A stretch of DNA of 64,000 bases from Mimachlamys varia (Eukaryota; Mollusca; Bivalvia; Pectinida; Pectinidae): the NCBI GenBank assembly GCA_947623455.1, contig OX392535.1:36046688-36110687 (forward strand). The letters are read 5' to 3'. Under the pieces are notes generated by a model, which worked only from the letters and a program-made list of their open reading frames with translations, was not told the DNA's origin and did no database searches. Position 1 is the first letter of the stretch. Every line of letters begins with the position of its first letter. The position numbers and the translations under genes were made by a program. Shown here in pieces: positions 13,711-26,070 of the stretch.

Positions 13711-13902
13711 AAGCTCTCCCGTGATTGATACATGCAAGACAATGGAAATATCACTGGTTGAATACAGACATAAAAGAATAAAGAGAACAATATATATTTC
13801 TGTTCGTTTCAAGTGGTCCTGGCGTAACATTTCGTTTTACTTAAATATATACAAATTTATCTGTATATATTTGTATGTGATGTACTGCTAAAAATAAAGG
13901 CC

Positions 13903-14296
13903 TTAAAGACCCAATATACGCAACTTCGGGAAATTTTTCTTGATTCTGAAAAATTATGAAAAAAAATCAAGTTGATAAACATGCAAATATAAGTCTAAAA
14001 CGAAGTCAACCTGAGAGGTAACTAACAAGAAACTCTTAACAGAAAAATCAAAAGGATTGAAAAATAATTCAGGTGTGGTCCACTTCAACAACAAGCCGAA
14101 GTTAGAAGACAGTTCAAAATGAACGCGTGTTTACAAATACCAAGTTTCAACTGCTGCTGTACTGCTAACAGCGTTATAACTCATCTTAAAAATATTAGAT
14201 ATCAGGTAATCTTAACTAAATCTATAAATATAAAAAATTATTAGGCTTGATTTTCGCTTCAAGTTTTGCCGAAAGTTACGTATATTTGGCCTTTAA
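13903..14296 (-). mobile_element. M1 MITE copy 2
   Basis: TTAA at 13903-13906 and 14293-14296. The inverted ends are 'agacccaatatacgcaac' and 'gttacgtatatttggcct'. It lies in reverse orientation relative to copy 1, with the same internal blocks (for example 'gcgtgtttacaaatac', 'caacaacaagccgaag'). Confidence 0.85.
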
Positions 14297-15225
14297 GCCG
14301 TTTATTGATGTGAAGAACCCCGGGTTTTTAAGTGAGTGTTGCTTCCTGAAATTGAATCCTACCCATGGGAGTGATTTCCAGTAACAGTTACCTATCCAAT
14401 CGTGGAACGGTAATAGTAAGACATCTGAGATGACGTTCTTGTCATGCAATTTTGTACAAAACGCATTGTCATCATCATATGATGAAAACTACTTTCGTGT
14501 ATTTTTACGTGGATCGTTTCTAATTTCCCATTAAGTTACAAACTAGTTACAAACTAATTGATACGTAGTACATATTTATTTTTGCAATTTAAAATAGCAA
14601 AGAGTAGACATTAATTCGAAAAGAAAACACGAAAAAATGCCGTAAAGCTGACAAACTGTTACTAATAAAGCGACACAAAATATCATGACGTCTGGTATTT
14701 AATGATTCTTGGTCTGCAATGCGTGTGTATTTGTTTAATTCATCTATATTCGATCGACAAAATATCATATATACCGTTAAGCGTAGATCGACGTCTGTGT
14801 TTAGAATATTGTTGACTTACGTTTGCCAGAAATGATTGAAAATCCTCCATATTTATTTACAGTTGTTCTTAGCAAGGATTTTAGATTCTGCAATCCTGTA
14901 GCCCGATGATAAAAAAATGATCAAAAATCAGATAAGTGATATTGAAAGCGGATGGGTGTTACTGGATTACATAGCCAACACGGAACAGCTCGAACTGACG
15001 TCTAAATCAATATTGACGAAGTGTCTGCTTTCTGGAACAGTTTAAACAAACACACACACACAAATAGTCTTCTTCAAATACAAAGATTCTCGATTTACTG
15101 GCGTAGACGTATCGGTTTGAACTACTTTGGGTTCGAACTCTGAATAATTATCAATGTTGTACATGCATGTAAAACTAATTCTTAAAGGTTTGTTTATAAT
15201 GCTGTGTAAACGCTATTGTAAATCA
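14297..15225. other. No identified feature
   Basis: Holds only a short CA run (about 15050-15062) and scattered short ORFs. Confidence 0.4.
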
Positions 15226-15436
15226 ACTTATTTTCGCGTGCGATTAATTTTCGAGTTTTTCGCGGGTGATTAAAATTCGCGAAAATTAATTGCCGCGAAT
15301 TAGTTTCAATGAATTGTATGCCAACTGAAGGAATACTGCACTGTACAGGATTTACGTCCGTATTGATCGCGAAATTAAATCGCCGCGAATTAGTCGTTTC
15401 GTACGAAAACGCGAAATTAAGTCGCCGCGACATTGA
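15226..15436. repeat. CpG-rich repeat with recurring CGCGAA..ATTAA..GCCGCGA motifs
   Basis: In a CpG-poor background this block repeats a short motif at least four times in both orientations: 'ttcgcgaaaattaattgccg', 'cgcgaaattaaatcgccgcg' and 'cgcgaaattaagtcgccgcg', plus an inverted 'tcgcgtgcgattaattttcg'. The left and right halves are partly inverted, as in a foldback element. The minus-strand ORF across it is a by-product of the repeat. Confidence 0.6.
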
Positions 15437-16070
15437 AAAATAGGCTGTTTTATACTATGCATGTTTGCGTTATATTTTTCACAGACAGCAGCAAAAATAC
15501 AATTCTTTCATTTACAAGATAAAAAGATGAGCCATCTTTTGAAGAGCCAACATTCTAGAATGAATTGCTTTTTGTCATGACAAAACTGATTAACCTACTT
15601 TTGACAAATTCTAAACGGAGCTTGATGTTTTCAAAGAAGGATATAATCTAAGGTGCTATGATCATTTCCATTGTTATCATTAAGGAAACCTCATATTCAA
15701 GTTTTTACCATGGAGATGAATTATCCTGTAGTACATGTTAAGCACGTGATATAAACACATAATGTACATATTTATTCTCTTAGGGTGGTGACAAGACAAA
15801 TAGGGATGTAACATGTAAATACTACAAGTTTATTCAGCAAATACATGCTGTACCAAAACACCTTTTCCGCAATACTTCTATTAATGGACATGTAAATAGT
15901 ATTATTATTTGTAGAATGTTTTTATCGATCGTAAATCACTTAATATTAATAGGAAACAAAATACATATTCTGTATATACCTTGGCACAAATGAATGATTT
16001 ATATAAACTATTAATATAATGTGTTAAGTATTCTTCAATAGGTCATCAAAATGGGACAATCCCTCTAATA
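15437..16070. other. No identified feature
   Basis: AT-rich spacer without repeats shared with the rest of the window. Confidence 0.4.
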
Positions 16071-16074
16071 AAAA

Positions 16075-16455
16075 AATCAGAGAATACCAAAGCGTCAACA
16101 TAACGATAATCCGAACTCAAAATCGATTAAACTAGGGGCAAAATAGGAACAAAGGAAAGATTACATGGAGACTCTCGTAAAAGCACAAGAGAATAAGACC
16201 AGCTGTTCCGGAAGGGTAAGCGTCTTCTGCTTCATCGACGACACCCGCCATGCAAATCTTGGTCACATCCAAGTAAGCATCAATCCTGAAAATGAGAAAA
16301 GATACAGAATATTTCTCGATAAGATCAAGATGACGACCATGAAACTTGCCAATAGTTCCTGTGCCGTAAGTTTGTTCGTCAGCTGTTGACATCTATCACG
16401 AAAATCTCGATATTCAGAGCAAGACCTAGAATAACAAATCAACTGCAACATGTAA
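16075..16455 (-). mobile_element. RX retroelement 3' fragment with reverse-transcriptase tail
   Basis: Sense is the minus strand. From right to left it reads the C-terminal tail of a reverse transcriptase (LQLI..., R..C..Y.DF.DRC, then GKFHGRHLDLIEKYSVS), a second conserved reading block (GVVDEAEDAYPSGTAGLIL), and a 3' end (GACGCTTTGGTATTCTCTGA) followed by a T-rich tail. The R..C..Y.DF..R and KF.GR...L...Y..S pattern is, from memory, typical of the end of an RT family common in bivalves, amphioxus and cnidarians. I cannot place its clade, and Penelope-like is one option. The frame changes between blocks, so this is a dead 5'-truncated copy. Confidence 0.6.
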
Positions 16456-18045
16456 ACACCATAGGATGGAGAAGCGGGGATGTTACTATCAAGAAAGGGA
16501 AAGGGAAATATTAATTTGTGTTAATATTTACCATAACTCATCTGATTACTGGCAAACTTCCTGTCTGAAGTCTAACATAGTCAACGGCGACAGAAATGCG
16601 TATACATTGAGAAAGTCCAACTTTATCAATTAACCAACACTTATAATTCGTATCATACTATTTAGAAAATGTGTTAGTAAAGTTTTTTGTCATAACGTAG
16701 CGTCATAAAGCAGACACATGATAGGGGAGATGGCTTAATATAAGCGTGAACTCTTGTTGCCAAATCCCATTATATCAAATGTTGTATATATATAGTTTGC
16801 GCAACGAGTGGTTGTTGGATATGGAATTTATTTCAGTCGAGTTAATCATTTTTTAAACATTACAAGAACACGAGCTTTGGTGAGTGTCTTTTGTAACTTT
16901 AAAAGAATAATTACCGAGAGTGTAATAAATTCTATATCCAATAACCATCCGTCGTATGACCTGTTTCTACCACAATCTCAGTCGGAAAAAGACGGATAGA
17001 ACCGCAGACTATGATATGCGCAAGAAATATACCGTCGCCCTGCGGCGAGTACCACGTGTCAGCCTCGAAAGTTTTAAGACGGGTCAGGCGTCTGTACCAC
17101 TCGGCATCCGCGGTCCTTGTTTTTTAAGATTTCCCTTACCTGGTAACCAATTAATAATTAATTTCACCATTTTAATCTAGTTGGCTTAATCCAAACTTAA
17201 TACTGTTATTATTATTGAAAAGTTGATATAATAATTCTATATAACATTTTTCTTATTTTCAGGACGAAAATCATATTGAGGTTTTCAGTTTGAAGTAAGA
17301 ATATTGATTCAAACCGTGACTTCATAGCAGGAGTGAAAGGAACAATAGGATGGCATGATTGATACAACGTATTTTTTGGATATTTTGAAAAAACCAAATC
17401 ACGTTACTATTGGTATCGCTCTATTTGAAGGACAAAAGATCAATATCCAAATTTACCATTTCTCTCATAGCCAATATTTATGAAATGGCTTACAAATAAC
17501 CAATCCTTAAGCCTAACATTAGTATTATTAATCTAGTGGGATACATTCATTTATAATGTTCTCAAACCTGCCAGAACCAAATGGTTGTGCTATATACTAT
17601 ATATGTACGGCTGTGGATATATGTACATGTTGTTATTAGTTCTAGCAATGCTTAAGGTAGATCTCCATAATAATCATTGACCAAAAGAAGATCTAAATAA
17701 TTGGCAGATTGTCGATAAACTATATCTACACGTATACTAGTAGACATGCAGAGACAATGTCATTTACTGTATATTTATAAGTAGAAAATGACCGAATGAA
17801 AAAAATTGATGGAGAGATTATGCGACTGGAATCAAAACATGGATCTGTTTCCGTGAACGTCTTGATACTGCATTTGTATATTGGGTCGGCCGTGGTTTTA
17901 TCGCCTTTTGAACAAAGCTCCAATTTATCGACACTTTTAGGAAAATATATTTCTTCAGTCACGAACACATTCATCCCCTGAAGATACATTTAACTTTTTC
18001 AAATCAAAGGTGGGAATAGTCCATTACAAAACTTCTGGGGTGAAT
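16456..18045. other. No identified gene; one GC-richer patch
   Basis: The patch 17000-17130 is visibly GC-richer and part of a 74-codon ORF (16956-17180) that ends near a GT dinucleotide. I see no domain in it, and it matches nothing else here. Confidence 0.3.
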
Positions 18046-18049
18046 GAGA

Positions 18050-18565
18050 AAAAAACATCTCAGCATAAGGACGTATGGTGTTAAAATATTGCAGTTGGTT
18101 CGTTATTATAGGGCTTGCTCTAGATATCGAGATTTTACTGATAGATGTCAGCTGCTGATGAACAAACTTACAACACAAAGATTCTAGAGTTGCAGGTTGA
18201 TGAAGACTATGCGCTAGTTTTATGGTCGCGATCTTGTTCTCAAGAGAAATATTCTGTTCTCTTATGCAAGATAAAGGCGGACGTTTGAACACTAAATTGT
18301 TTGCTCATTGGCACATTTTGTATGTCATATAATTATAATTGAAACACAAACTTAAGGCCTCATTTTGAGGACGTAATATATGGCCTAGATTTATATTTCG
18401 GGTGAGGCAGACGACACTTACGGCTCTGGTATTATTGTATTGTACTTTTTTTTCAATGGTCTCCGTGTAAGTGTTTCCTTTGTTCCTATTTTGCCCCTTC
18501 TGATTTTGGTTATGTTGACGTTTCGGTATTTTGTTGTTTTTATTGAAATGTTAACAAACAAATAA
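18050..18565 (+). mobile_element. RX retroelement fragment, plus orientation
   Basis: From 18089 the + strand reads LQLVRYYRACSRYRDFTDRC, then the decayed K/R FYGR block, then the block with 'gaggcagacgacacttacgg', and the RX 3' end 'gttgacgtttcggtatttt' with a T-rich tail at about 18540. Just upstream, a remnant of the usual AYGV motif is split by a small insertion. This is the most 5'-extended RT tail in the window. Stops and indels make it a relic. Confidence 0.6.
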
Positions 18566-18587
18566 CGATCGATTGACACATTTAAGG

Positions 18588-18960
18588 TTATAAACATATA
18601 AATGTATAAAATAATCCCGAAGCGTAAACAAAACCTGAACTCAAAATAAATTTAACTAAAGGCGGTATAGGAACAAAGGAAATATTAACATTTAGACCCA
18701 CGTAAATGTACAAGAGAATAAAACCAGATTTTCCGGAAGAGTAGGCTTCATCGAAGACACACACCATGTGAATCTTGGTCACATCCTAGTAAACATCAAG
18801 TCATTAAAATGAGAACTGAGTCATCATTGTCAGTCACAACAATTAAACACACTAGTGAGCATACTCAAAAACAGCCAACTTCATATCACAAAAAGATACA
18901 GAATAATCTCGAAGAGATCACGAAGTGTAGCGACGATAAAACTTGCCCAATATATATATA
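18588..18960 (-). mobile_element. RX retroelement fragment
   Basis: Shares with the 38.2-kb copy the order 'gaagcgtaaacaaaacc', 'aggaacaaaggaaatatt', 'ttccggaagagtaggc', 'cttggtcacatcctagta', 'aaatgagaactgagtca' and 'cacactagtgagcatact'. It lies head to head with the + copy just upstream: the two T/A-rich 3' ends face each other across about 25 bp. Confidence 0.65.
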
Positions 18961-20670
18961 ATGTGTGTATCTCAAACACGACTGCAAAACGGTTTATTTG
19001 ACATTCCTTTCGTTTCATGATGCAAATGTAATGAAATTGTGGAAGGTTTCTGAAGTTGATGCATCTTAGATTCCAGGAAACAAAATATATTGGTAATGAA
19101 TTAAAGTGCCCCAAAACATGTAAAACTGATAATGTGCATAAGGATTGATATTTTTATTTCAAGAAATCGCTTTGGTAATTCAATTGACTTGAAGAACATT
19201 TTAGCACTGACATAAACTTTCACACATTAATTTTTTACCAGCTCAAGTAAGTTTAAGATATTTTGAAAAGACGTTTTGAAAACTTCACACAGATTTGTCA
19301 GAGCAGTAGAAAATGGTACTCTCACTTTCGACAGAATTGCGTTTTAAGTATAAATAAAAATGTGTAACTTGGGAACTGATATTAAATTATGCGCTACAGA
19401 AAGTTTCTATTTAGGTGACAGAGACCACTTTAGTTGCAGTGTGTTATTGTATAAGAACCGACAAATGAAGAACCACCAGTTAACCCGGATGTTACAAGTG
19501 TCGTCTGCTTATACTGTTCTGCTGAACCATAGGAATAGCGTCTTGAAACGTCGTTTTTCACTTTAAAAAATCTTCTACACTACTTACTGCTTATCATGCT
19601 TGTAGAATCAACACAGGTAAAAGGTATTCAGTACACAGGGACAAACTTGACACCGCATTTTATCTTACGTTTAACCTATTATATTATAATACAATAACAC
19701 TAATGCCGATTCCTGCATTTCCATTTATAATACTTCTGTGTATATTAAACATGCTTCTAGATATGGCATCGATTCTTATACCTCACATTAGTTTTTTGAC
19801 CTCACATCGATCCAAAATGGCTAATTGGATAATATATGTCGAAAGTAAAGATCAACGCATGATAATGACATAAAAGCAGCTCGCCTTGCATCTTCCGATA
19901 TCCCAGTTCACACAGTGAAGTAGCATCTTAGTTGTGAAGATCAGGCTAGGTTTTGATGTTAAATGTACAATGTACAATTGGAGGATATAGACAACATGTC
20001 GTCTGCTTCATGACAAAGAGAGCTGTACACGTGCGTGTTTCCTACTTCTAAACGATATGGAATAAAGGGAATCAGAGGAGTATTTGGACTTCCGCGTTCA
20101 GTAAAAAAAAAAGCTTACTGTCTCGCCATTGTCCTATAATGACACGATTGGTTCACAGGAGTCGTGTAAACGTATCTCAATAACCAGACCCAATTACCAT
20201 GCTAGTAAGGAACACGCTGTTGTACGAAGCTATATAATCAATTTTGAAACAGCCAGCAGACAGCAACGACTTTGTTTTTGAATATAGATACATAGCAAAG
20301 AACGAGTAATGCCAAGGACGAAATAATAAAGAAAAATGGTTAGTTTCATTGTAATAACTTTATATCAATGTATATTGATATTGTCTTGTCCGATAAATAC
20401 TGCACAGTTGTTTAATTTTATAGGGGGATAATTTTGCCTTTTTCTTATTTGGACTTATTCACGGGTAAAGAATTTCGTGTGATGCCAGGTTTATCTAATC
20501 TCTCAAAGGAAGAAGTCTTAACAGAGTGTTCTATTTCACGAGTATTTAATTTCGCGGAATTGTATTTGACTCCGAGTATAATTCCCCCTTCGAATAAAAG
20601 CAACTACACAGTATTACACAAGTTTCAGTTACATTAGTTAATAAAATAATAATAACTTATTTAGTCATTT
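18961..20670. other. No identified feature
   Basis: AT-rich, with only short ORFs and a short A run at 20103-20111. Confidence 0.4.
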
Positions 20671-20671
20671 A

Positions 20672-20835
20672 AAATAAAGTTACGCTTACTCTTCCGGAAC
20701 GTTTGGCCTTTGGACTCCATGTGGATATTTCCTTTGTTCGTATTTTGCCCCTGGTTTAGTCGATTTTGAGTTCGGATTGTGGTTTCGCTGACGCTTCGGT
20801 ATTCTCTAATTTATTTTCTAAATCAACTTGTTATT
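20672..20835 (+). mobile_element. RX retroelement 3' end fragment
   Basis: Reads in RX sense 'acgcttactcttccggaac', 'tttcctttgttcgtatttt', 'gattttgagttcggattg', 'gacgcttcggtattctct', then a T-rich tail. It is 5'-truncated to about 160 bp. Confidence 0.7.
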
Positions 20836-21791
20836 TTTTTCGTTTAGTCAATCAAGCTTCTTATATTATGTTATGTGAGTTCGTTGTCCTCAACAATGAA
20901 TACCGCCCAGTCGGTTTCGGCGTCATCCATATGTGCTTCATAACTTAACAGTTTCGGACCCTTTGACTTCTATCCTCAGCTCGACTAGCGCCGATTGCTA
21001 CTGTTAGGCTCATGATGTTCTGCGGATTGAGTTGTCGACTCCAGTTTGGTTGGATTGTTTCGAGATGTGAAAAAGACAGCACAAAAATATCAAGGGGAGG
21101 GGGGGGGGGGGGGGGGAGGGTGTATCTCAAATACAAGAAACAGAAATATGACACAATCAGAAGGAAGCATGAATATGCAAATCACATGTTCAACACGAGC
21201 ACGTATTACTTTTGTGAAGGATGTGGTATATGAGGAGTTGTGTCGCCGTATTACGGTAAGATACTTGTTGAGGGAAGCTTTCCTTTATGTATGTAGTAAT
21301 TGCACGATGCTATCTGTGTATCTAAATGGCATATACACAGTGTTTGTAGGAACCATGCTGTGGTTACCAGTACCAGTTACTGGATCGACATGTCGTGCTG
21401 CTTTGATGCGGAAATAACTTAATAATACACAACATTGCTATATCGGGATGGTATATCGGGAAACATGGGAAAAGGAAGCCAAAACAAACGAATACTACAA
21501 AATCCTTGACCCTCTTAATCATTTGCTTCCTTCCGAATTTTCAAATCGTCAGTAGCATATTCAATACATTTATTCTACTATGACAAATGTAGCAAAAACA
21601 AATTGAAAACTGGATATATGTCCCTCATTCTCGTGATACACACTCTGCTTTGTAAGGTAAGGCGTTGCGTTTGTTTGTCTCTTTGTGGCAGTATTGAGAT
21701 ATGTTGTCCATCAGTCCATGGAAACCGACCAATGAAAACGATTGATTCATTCTCAATGTCGTAGAAATTGACATTCTAACTTTAAATCTCC
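20836..21791. other. No identified gene; contains a poly-G tract
   Basis: The ORFs crossing 21046-21417 owe their length to the G tract (glycine runs) and show no domain. The 20940-21060 segment is somewhat GC-richer but unidentified. Confidence 0.35.
21099..21116. repeat. Poly(G) tract, 18 G within a longer purine run
   Basis: GGGGA precedes and AGGG follows the 18-G run. The tract is strand-asymmetric and could form a quadruplex. It is one of several long G/C homopolymers in an otherwise AT-rich window. Confidence 0.9.
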
Positions 21792-22033
21792 GAGCCCGTA
21801 TTAATGAAACCAGATTTTGTGCTCAAAGGATGCTATATGTTTGGCTGAAATCATGTTGGGCTATGATGAAGTCAAATAAAAACATTCAAAACATAGTTTT
21901 GCAGGTAGTCTTTCAATTGTTGATTTTTTAATCGTTAACAAAAGACGATTTTCTTTTTGATCTGACCAGGAAATTAGGCTTGAACGAAAAAACCCATGCT
22001 TGAGCATAACAACGGTTTCATGTGTGCAAGCTC
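21792..22033. mobile_element. M2 MITE copy
   Basis: The left end 'gagcccgtattaatgaaacc' and the right end 'cggtttcatgtgtgcaagct' are imperfect inverted repeats. Internal 'ttttgtgctcaaaggatg' and 'catgcttgagcataacaac' match the other M2 copies. This one is not inside RX. Confidence 0.6.
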
Positions 22034-22371
22034 CGATCTTCATTTTTTTTTTTTTGCAAACCTAGTCCATTTTTATTTCAAAGTTGATTACAACATGGTA
22101 ACGAAAACGTGAGTCATTGTCCAGGATTTTATTCTGTGGATTACCATCTGAATTAAGGTTAAGCTGGAGTTTTTTACGTCTAATTGGATTTTAATTCAAA
22201 TATTCACCAATGGTCTGCTAGTTTAGCTTACTGTGGTCTAGCTAATCAAGAAAAGAAAAACGTGTTCCTCTTTATCTCACCGCAGAACCAATCCTCAAGA
22301 TATGATTTCAATTAGCAACAAAAACTGGGCAATGCACAGGTACTTCTCCTGTTCCTACCTTATGTACGGTA
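22034..22371. other. No identified feature
   Basis: Starts with an 11-nt T run (22044-22054). Nothing else is recognised. Confidence 0.35.
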
Positions 22372-22700
22372 AATAAATAAGAGAATACCAAGCGTTAACA
22401 AAATCATAAACCAAAAACAAAATCGATTAAACCAGGGGTAAAATATAAACAATGGAAAGATTTATATGGTGACCCTTGTAAAAGTACGAGAGAACAAGAC
22501 CAGATGTTTCGGAAGAGTAAGCGTCTTCTACTTCATCGACGACACCCGCCGTGTAAATCTTGATCACATCCTAGTAAACATCAATGTCCATCTTCATATC
22601 ACACAAAGATACAAAATATTTTTTTGATGAGATCAAGATGGCGACCATAAAACTTGCCCATAGTCCTCATTAACCTGCATTTCTCGAATCGCTGTGTGAT
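22372..22700 (-). mobile_element. RX retroelement fragment
   Basis: The minus-strand translation gives MGKFYGRHLDLI, then after a frame change AGVVDEVEDAYSS, followed by the RX 3' end (in + orientation 'agagaataccaagcgttaac'). It lacks the middle segment (about 80 bp, 'aaatgagaactgag...') present at 18.8 and 38.7 kb. Confidence 0.65.
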
Positions 22701-23802
22701 GATGTTAATGAAGAGCAATGTTGCCCGTTCCGATTCTAGTAATTTGTAAGCAACAAGTGTCGGGATTAATTTACATGCAAATAAGCAACAGCGATGTGTG
22801 TTTTAACATTGGTTTTAATTGTCTGTCGAAACAAGGAAACAAACAGAAAACATGTTTCGCATACATTAATTCGTTTAACTGGCCCGTATGATATGTACAT
22901 TTTCGAAAAATGGAAAATTTCATCAAATATAATATTGATTAATGAAACTAATTAATTAACGATTGTATTTCTTTATGCGTATAAGTTGTGTACATGTAAT
23001 GGCTATGATTCTTAAAGAACCGAAAGGTTACAAAATTTATAAAAAAAAAATGAATTTTCACTATCATATTTGAGAAGAATCAATTAACTTTACTTTGGGT
23101 CAAATTAATTGTAGTGTAATATCTCTAGAGTGATTTATTGACACAAGGATGTCAGCAGATGTTCTGATTGACAATGAAAGGATGGTGTCGTGAAGACGAT
23201 TGATTTATGGCAAAAACCTGGGAACTCGTGGGCGTGCAAAACATCTAATATTTCAACACTTCATATCTTAGCAGCAGTCGTTTATTTTTATTTCAACAAA
23301 GTGTACGAATCGTGAGAATCAACTACAATTTGTTTTCATATTTTCGCAACAATTCCGAAGAAATGATTGATGAAGCTTTAAGGTTAGGCCTGGCGAGATC
23401 TGAGATGCATGATACTGTTTTTGTGTGTGTTTGTTCGTTTCATTTCATTCAAACAGACGCTAACTATGCAGCTATTACATGCAGAAACATTTCACAAGAG
23501 GTTTTTATACTTTCATATAGGTGATTTATATAGGTAAAACATAAATTACCATACAGATATTAATTTAACTATTCACATTGATAAAACTGTCAGAATACAA
23601 TTGATACTTGAATAAAAACCCATAGTACATCAAACATTTGTAACGGAAACAATACTTTTTAAACATTTCTTATATGGACACATTTTAATGCCATGGACAA
23701 CTTTTTAAGTTAACTCCTACAAGATCATAAGTTTTATTTATGTATTATAATGAATTAATAAATGGCGTATCTGTAAGCATGTCACACGAACTACCGTCTG
23801 CA
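22701..23802. other. No identified feature
   Basis: AT-rich, with an A run at 23039-23050. The 70-codon ORF at 23312-23524 has no recognisable motif. Confidence 0.4.
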
Positions 23803-24179
23803 TTAAAGGCCCAATATACGTAACCTGTTTCGTGATTCTGAAAAATCCTGAAACAAATCCAGTTGATAGCCATGCAGAAATAAAACGAAGTAAACCTGAG
23901 CGGTAGCTAACAAGACAATCTTGACAGAAAAATCCAAAGAATTGAAAATAATTCAGGTGGGGCCCACTTCAACAACAAGCCGAAGTTAGAAGACAGTTCA
24001 AAATGGACGCATGTTTACAAATACCGAGTTTCAACTGCTGCTGTACCGGTTACCGCGTAAGAATTCATCTTGAATATTGCTGATATCAGTTAATCGTAAC
24101 TAAATCGATAAATATAAAAAGTTATTAGGCTTGATTTTCGCTTCAAGTTTTGTCAAAGTTACGTATACTGGGCCTTTAA
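23803..24179 (-). mobile_element. M1 MITE copy 3
   Basis: TTAA at 23803-23806 and 24176-24179. The termini are AGGCCCAATATACGTAAC and its inverted partner 'agttacgtatactgggcct'. Same orientation as copy 2, with intact internal blocks. Confidence 0.85.
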
Positions 24180-25974
24180 ATTTTGCTTTAAAACACGTGC
24201 TAGAGAAAACCGTGTGACAAATAACATAGAACTCTCTCTAATGAAGACACACGTACTCTGTATCTATGGTTTCTTAATCAATCTTTATAGTCTGTCACGT
24301 TTCTGCAAGCTCGTCTCTGCCAGTTCCAAATGAGATGCATCTTCATTTCAAACAGTGACTGATACATTACCACATGGCGTTTTACAAGAAGAGTACACTT
24401 ACTGCTCTCCGAACTGCCTTTTATTCTAAACGATCTTGACAATCTTGATAATAAACAAACCTACAGATTTTACCACCAGTTGGAATATGACTTTTGTTTT
24501 ATAACTTAAAGCAGTTGTCATATTTGGTTTACAAAGGAGAATGGTTTAATTGCTTAGTTTCAAGAGCAGGGAGTTCCTTTAAATTTTTTGCTGCAAAAAA
24601 AATTGTTAGAGATGTGGGATAATAAAGTACTGTATTGTTTACACACATGGAAATGGAGAAACATCAACGTGCACAGAGGAGAACAATTAACAGGAACAAA
24701 ACAAGACGCGATGAAAATTAGAAATGAAAATAACACAAACTACAATACTAAACACAATACAAAACGTCACTTGAAATGTAGCCTCTATAACACCGTGATG
24801 CTGAAGCCAAAGGGAAATATGTACTGTGCGTTACGGCCAATTAGAAAAAAAGATTGTTACTATATGAGGTATTTGGCTCAAAATACACGAAACACCAGTA
24901 TAAAGTGTTATGAAGAAGTTATACTGCTTGAAATGACTGACATATGGTGCAAAAATAAAAGTCTATTTAACTATATTATATAATATGACAAAGACCTTTT
25001 AAGAGCGTAGCTTAAGTAAATATAAGATATTTACTGAGAATGATTCATGTACTTGTTCAGAAAGGGATACACTTTTCATAATTCAAATTCGGCAAGTCGT
25101 AAAACCCCAGCTTTTCAAACAATGACAGAGATAAATACAACAGACATCCAGCAGCTGAAAGACATTCAGGTTATTTTCAACATTCCGGAAATAACCGATA
25201 AAGGCCGAGTGTGGCGTAACATAAGTGTGTTATGTAACGTATTTGTGTGACGTGCTTCCTGTTCCCCCTACTGGAGGGCTACTTCCGGACGAAAAAATAA
25301 AGGCAAAGGTTAGAAACAAGGGGAAATAACTCTGTTCAAGCTAGCATGTGTTACCATTCAAGGCTACGCTCTTATTACAGTTTGTTAAAAGATAATCAAT
25401 TTTTGTATTTCAAATATTTGGCAGAATCTATTTAAGGACCAAAGTTACAAACCGTCTCTGGTACTGAAAGTTCACCAGCAGTAGAAGCACCCAAAAAAGT
25501 AATATGGAACAGTAACAATATGAGGTAAGAACTGGGCTATTTACGAAAACGGAAAAGGAAAGCTTAGCAGTTGTCAACACCGACAGCAACACACCGTAAT
25601 CAGATGTTTTTTATGAGATCATTATGGATGCTTTAACATTGTTGAAATGTAGATCGTATTATCTCCGGTATGAAACCTTGGTTAAGTTATGTGTTTATCA
25701 ACATGATATACAAATTAAAATGATCCCAATACAGCCAATTCAGTGAAGATACGATTGTAATTTGCCTTCGATGATTTCTGTATAAAACATATCTATGCCA
25801 TTTAAGTTTGTTTCCTCCCAATACAATGAGTTTGTTTTTAAAAAAAACTGTGAGAAACTGAAAGACGAATACCATTTCAGTGTTTACATTTGATTTTTTT
25901 ACTGCTTCACATGGTTTTACAAGATACAAACACTTGCTTTGAACGCAGAATACATAATTAAGCAGACATGAGAT
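24180..25974. other. No identified repeat; one orphan ORF
   Basis: Apart from the frame at 24612-24983 I see no exon or repeat. Confidence 0.35.
24612..24983 (+). other. Orphan open reading frame, 123 codons
   Basis: Begins at the first ATG in the frame (MWDNKVLYC...) and is rich in N, K, T and R, with eight cysteines at irregular spacing. It carries no domain that I know, no transmembrane segment and no signal peptide. There is no repeat match and no obvious splice bounds. It could be a chance frame in AT-rich DNA or a lineage-specific exon; the former is more likely. Confidence 0.12.
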
Positions 25975-26070
25975 CAGCGTAATGAATGTGGGTCCATGCC
26001 TTCCGCAAGTGTAAGCATCCTTGATCTCATCGACAACCCCCTTCGTGTCAAACTCCGTAAAACCTTGAAG
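25975..26070 (-). mobile_element. Short, diverged RX fragment
   Basis: The minus-strand translation keeps KGVVDEIKDAYTCG, the counterpart of AGVVDEAEDAYPSG at 16.2 kb. The longer 149-codon ORF around it extends into non-matching sequence. Confidence 0.5.

Noticed and set aside
16956..17180. An exon in the GC-richer patch at 17.0-17.1 kb
   Set aside because: The 74-codon translation shows no domain, and the donor-like GT is weak.
21012..21417. Glycine-run ORFs of 73 and 123 codons
   Set aside because: Length comes from crossing the poly(G) tract; no domain.
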